This document shows positions 61,035 through 64,000 of a stretch of 64,000 nt of DNA, in pieces (the first letter of the stretch is position 1; each line of letters begins with the position of its first letter). Both the position numbers and the translations under genes were made by a program. Location of the stretch: contig DJET01000014.1 in assembly GCA_002431945.1 (NCBI GenBank), forward strand, positions 24,678 to 88,677, in the 5' to 3' direction. The notes under the pieces were generated by a model. It saw only the letters and a program-made list of their open reading frames with translations. It ran no database searches and was not told the origin of the DNA. The stretch comes from Ruminococcaceae bacterium UBA5891. Its GTDB lineage: Bacteria; Bacillota; Clostridia; Oscillospirales; Acutalibacteraceae.

Positions 61035-63586
61035 TCAAGACCGATCTTGTGGCAGAACTCAACAGAGGACGGGTCGCCGCCGTGCTCGCCGCAGATTCCG
61101 CAGTGGAGGTCTTTTCTTACGCCCTTACCGAGCTTAACAGCCATTTCCATAAGCTTGCCTACGCCTATCTGGTCGAGCTTAGCGAACGGATCGTTCTCAA
61201 AGATCTTAGCGTCATAGTAAGCGTCAAGGAACTTACCGGCGTCGTCACGGCTGAAGCCGTAGGTCATCTGAGTAAGGTCGTTGGTGCCGAAGCAGAAGAA
61301 CTCGGCTTCCTTAGCAATTTCGTCGGCTGTAAGAGCAGCGCGCGGAATTTCTATCATGGTACCTACTTCATACTTAAGGTCGATTCCGGCAGCCGCGATT
61401 TCAGCGTCAGCGGTTTCAACAACGGTCTTCTTAACATACTTAAGCTCTTTAACGTCGCCTACGAGCGGAATCATAATTTCGGGAACTATATTCCAATCGG
61501 CGTGAGCCTTTTTAACGTTGATAGCGGCGCGGATAACAGCGGTGGTCTGCATCTTTGCAATTTCAGGATAGGTTACTGCAAGACGGCAGCCGCGGTGACC
61601 CATCATCGGGTTAGCCTCGTGGAGGGAAGCGATGATAGCCTTAATGTCTTCAACGCTCTTGCCCTGTGCGTCAGCAAGCTTCTTGATGTCAGCCTCTTCG
61701 GTGGGAACGAACTCGTGAAGCGGAGGATCTAAGAAACGGATAGTAACCGGCTTGCCCTCAAGTGCTTCATAAAGCTTTTCAAAGTCGCCCTGCTGGAAGG
61801 GGATAATGTTTTCAAGAGCCTTTTCACGCTCTTCAACGGTAGATGAGCAGATCATCTGACGGAAGTAATCGATTCTGTCGCCTTCGAAGAACATATGCTC
61901 TGTACGGCAAAGACCGATACCCTCAGCGCCGAGCTCAGCAGCCTTCTTAGCGTCGCGCGGAGTATCCGCATTGGTGCGAACGCCGAGCTTGCGGTATTTA
62001 TCAGCCCAGCCCATAATTCTGCCGAACTCGCCTGCGATAGACGCGTCAACAGTCGGGATAATGCCGTCGTAAATGTTACCGGTAGAGCCGTCGAGCGAGA
62101 GATAGTCGCCCTCGTGATAGGTCTTGCCGGAAAGTGTGAACTGCTTGTTCTCTTCGTCCATATTGATGGCGGTGCAGCCGGAAACGCAGCAAGTACCCAT
62201 ACCGCGCGCAACAACGGCAGCGTGAGAGGTCATACCGCCGCGAACGGTGAGTATACCCTGAGCAGCCTTCATACCCTCAATGTCTTCGGGTGAGGTTTCA
62301 AGACGAACGAGAACAACCTTCTCGCCGCGTGCGCCCCAAGCCTTAGCGTCTTCAGCGGTGAATACTATCTTACCGCAGGCAGCACCGGGGGAAGCGGGGA
62401 GAGCCTTGCCAACCGGAGTTGCAGCCTTTAAAGCCTTAGCGTCAAACTGCGGGTGGAGAAGCGTATCAAGGTTACGCGGGTCGATCATAAGAACCGCCTC
62501 TTCGTCGGTGATCATACCCTCGTCAACTAAATCGCAGGCAATTTTAAGAGCAGCCTGAGCGGTTCTCTTACCGTTACGGGTCTGGAGCATAAAGAGCTTG
62601 CCGTGTTCAACGGTGAATTCCATATCCTGCATATCGCGGTAGTGGTTTTCAAGTCTCTGGCAAACATCTTTAAACTGCTTGAAGGCTTCGGGGAATTTTT
62701 CTTCCATTTCGGAAATGTGCATAGGAGTACGAACGCCTGCAACAACGTCTTCGCCCTGTGCGTTTGTAAGGAACTCGCCGAAGAGGCCCTTAGCACCGGT
62801 AGCCGGGTCGCGTGTGAACGCAACGCCTGTGCCGCAATCGTCGCCCATATTGCCGAACGCCATCATCTGAACGTTAACGGCGGTACCCCAGGAATACGGG
62901 ATATCGTTATCGCGGCGGTAAACGTTGGCACGGGGGTTGTCCCATGAACGGAAAACAGCCTTGATAGCGCCCATTAACTGCTCCTTAGGATCGGTCGGGA
63001 AATCGGTGCCTATTTTAGACTTGTATTCAGCCTTGAACTGGCCTGCAAGCTCCTTGAGGTCATCGGCGGTAAGCTCAACGTCCTGAGTAACGCCTCTCTT
63101 TTCCTTCATAGCGTCGATAAGCTGCTCGAAGTACTTTTTACCAACCTCCATAACAACGTCGGAGTACATCTGAATAAATCTTCTGTAGCAGTCCCAAGCC
63201 CAACGGGGATTGTTGGATTTTTCCGCAATAACATTAACAACCTCTTCGTTAAGACCGAGGTTAAGAATGGTGTCCATCATACCCGGCATTGAAGCGCGTG
63301 CGCCCGAACGAACCGAAACGAGGAGCGGATTTTCCTTATCGCCGAACTTTTTGCCGGTGATGGTTTCCATCTTCTCGATATATTCCATTATCTGAGCCTG
63401 GATCTCATCGTTGATCTTCTGACCGTCTTCATAATACTGTGTGCAAGCCTCGGTGGAAATGGTGAAGCCCTGCGGAACGGGAAGACCTAAGCCGGTCATC
63501 TCTGCAAGGTTAGCACCCTTACCGCCCAAAAGCTCACGCATTTTGGCGTTGCCTTCGCTGAAAAGGTAAACGTACTTGTGACTCAT
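60959..63586 (-). CDS. ppdK: Pyruvate, phosphate dikinase, 3' end rebuilt by the element
   Basis: An 875-residue enzyme that interconverts pyruvate, ATP and phosphate with PEP, AMP and diphosphate. The N-terminal ATP-grasp (GGKGANLAEMTGLGLPVPQG), the phosphohistidine swivel with His455 in GGMTSHAAVVARGMG, and the C-terminal PEP-binding barrel (RFLDPPLHEF, TNDLTQMTYGFSRDD, CGICGEHGGD) are intact. Bases 60959-60977, coding the final Ala-Ile-Lys-Gln-Arg and stop, belong to the element; the native Lys-Asp-Gly-Lys-Asn end is at 14292-14324. The enzyme should remain functional because only the last few residues change. AGGAGG precedes the ATG. Confidence 0.96.
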   Translation of the reverse strand: MSHKYVYLFSEGNAKMRELLGGKGANLAEMTGLGLPVPQGFTISTEACTQYYEDGQKINDEIQAQIMEYIEKMETITGKKFGDKENPLLVSVRSGARASMPGMMDTILNLGLNEEVVNVIAEKSNNPRWAWDCYRRFIQMYSDVVMEVGKKYFEQLIDAMKEKRGVTQDVELTADDLKELAGQFKAEYKSKIGTDFPTDPKEQLMGAIKAVFRSWDNPRANVYRRDNDIPYSWGTAVNVQMMAFGNMGDDCGTGVAFTRDPATGAKGLFGEFLTNAQGEDVVAGVRTPMHISEMEEKFPEAFKQFKDVCQRLENHYRDMQDMEFTVEHGKLFMLQTRNGKRTAQAALKIACDLVDEGMITDEEAVLMIDPRNLDTLLHPQFDAKALKAATPVGKALPASPGAACGKIVFTAEDAKAWGARGEKVVLVRLETSPEDIEGMKAAQGILTVRGGMTSHAAVVARGMGTCCVSGCTAINMDEENKQFTLSGKTYHEGDYLSLDGSTGNIYDGIIPTVDASIAGEFGRIMGWADKYRKLGVRTNADTPRDAKKAAELGAEGIGLCRTEHMFFEGDRIDYFRQMICSSTVEEREKALENIIPFQQGDFEKLYEALEGKPVTIRFLDPPLHEFVPTEEADIKKLADAQGKSVEDIKAIIASLHEANPMMGHRGCRLAVTYPEIAKMQTTAVIRAAINVKKAHADWNIVPEIMIPLVGDVKELKYVKKTVVETADAEIAAAGIDLKYEVGTMIEIPRAALTADEIAKEAEFFCFGTNDLTQMTYGFSRDDAGKFLDAYYDAKIFENDPFAKLDQIGVGKLMEMAVKLGKGVRKDLHCGICGEHGGDPSSVEFCHKIGLDYVSCSPFRVPIARLAAAQAAIKQR
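60978..60985. repeat. attR core
   Basis: GCCTGTGC, the second copy of the core at 14317-14324. To the right is the chromosomal ppdK body; to the left is element DNA supplying the new ppdK stop. Confidence 0.75.
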
Positions 63587-63672
63587 TAAGAATCGACCTC
63601 CTGAATTTTTTATGGATAATATCCATTATTGACAAAGCTACGCTAATCGCATACGCGTTAGGTATCCATACC

Positions 63673-63701
63673 ATTATACCAAGTATTTTGCCAAAAATAA
63701 A
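63673..63701 (-). promoter_or_regulatory. Possible ppdK promoter
   Basis: On the minus strand TATAAT is preceded at 17 bases by TTTATT, about 90 bases upstream of the ppdK start. The -10 box is perfect and the -35 box weak. Confidence 0.45.
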
Positions 63702-63756
63702 GCTTTTTTTTCGATTTTTGATAAATAAATTAAATTTATATAATATTAGCTATATT

Positions 63757-64000
63757 TTACGGCTCTGTTTCGCCGTTTGATATTCTTTCTGCCGTATTTA
63801 TAACAATATTTCCGACTTTTTTTATCGTTTCGCCGTTCATACGCGTGGCGGGAGCAGAAACGCTGAAGGCATAGCGGTATTCGCCGTAAACGTCGCGCAC
63901 GGCGGCGGCAACGCAGCATACGCCGTTTTCGTTTTCCTCGCAGTCGGTTGCGTATCCGTTTTTGCGAACCGTTTCAAGCTCTTTTAAAAACATGGAATAA
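63757..64000 (-). CDS. IclR-family regulator, C-terminal fragment (cut by window edge)
   Basis: The visible about 80 residues (ELETVRKNGYATDCEENENG, FSVSAPATRMNGETIKKVGN, TAERIS) are the end of an IclR-type effector-binding domain. The frame stays open to the window edge, so the DNA-binding N-terminus lies outside. It may regulate a neighbouring catabolic gene not in view. Confidence 0.75.
   Translation of the reverse strand, partial: YSMFLKELETVRKNGYATDCEENENGVCCVAAAVRDVYGEYRYAFSVSAPATRMNGETIKKVGNIVINTAERISNGETEP

Overview
The window looks like the chromosome of a gut-type Firmicute (class Clostridia, probably Oscillospirales). The evidence is AGGAGG-type ribosome sites, Gram-positive lipoprotein and sortase signals, pyruvate phosphate dikinase, and gene families typical of clostridial conjugative elements. 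No rRNA, tRNA or CRISPR array was seen. The species cannot be named from the sequence.

Chromosome, left (1-14316). An XRE regulator sits divergent to a lipoprotein. A minus-strand operon follows: rlmB, a degenerate P-type ATPase-like membrane protein, metG, tatD, and a 41-residue Asn/Gln-rich peptide too short for usual gene callers. Next are eno, converging on rpsO-pnp, then two small cupins, an HxlR regulator and a GNAT acetyltransferase.

Integrative conjugative element (about 14317-60985, 46.7 kb). The ends can be placed because the 3' end of ppdK (pyruvate phosphate dikinase) is displaced to the left junction. An 8-base core, GCCTGTGC, lies at 14317-14324 and again at 60978-60985. Joining the chromosomal flanks at the core rebuilds an uninterrupted ppdK end. 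Joining the element ends rebuilds a 661-codon large serine recombinase, so integration appears to split the recombinase gene. The backbone reads left to right: parA-parB; a lipoprotein; a thioester/Cna-B adhesin with a sortase signal; accessory genes including ArdA, a TOPRIM primase-like protein and DUF3846; a cytosine-5 methyltransferase; MobC and relaxase; PcfB, an ArdC-like protein and VirD4; a Maff2-like protein, an MT-A70 methyltransferase, a VirB6-like protein, DUF3560, PrgI and VirB4; a class B sortase; a PAPS-reductase-like protein; and a CHAP cell-wall hydrolase. The right end carries an XRE regulator, a sigma factor, a MazF toxin, a small ORF and the recombinase.

Cargo inside the element (about 42.5-56.4 kb). 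This block looks more AT-rich. A LysR regulator is divergent to an operon of a secreted Ntn amide hydrolase, a CapK-type adenylate-forming ligase and a two-gene MacB/FtsX-type ABC transporter. A 23-base sequence in the promoter of that operon recurs exactly, with the same spacing to the -10 box, before the next operon. The second operon encodes a cyclophilin-like lipoprotein, DUF3737, a LysE-type exporter, a flavin reductase, a second cyclophilin-like lipoprotein, a PatB-type lyase, a hexapeptide acetyltransferase, an alpha/beta hydrolase and a response regulator. This suggests one LysR regulon of cell-envelope and small-molecule functions carried as cargo.

Chromosome, right (60986-64000). 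This holds the rest of ppdK, now with an element-supplied 3' end, and a partial IclR regulator cut by the window edge.
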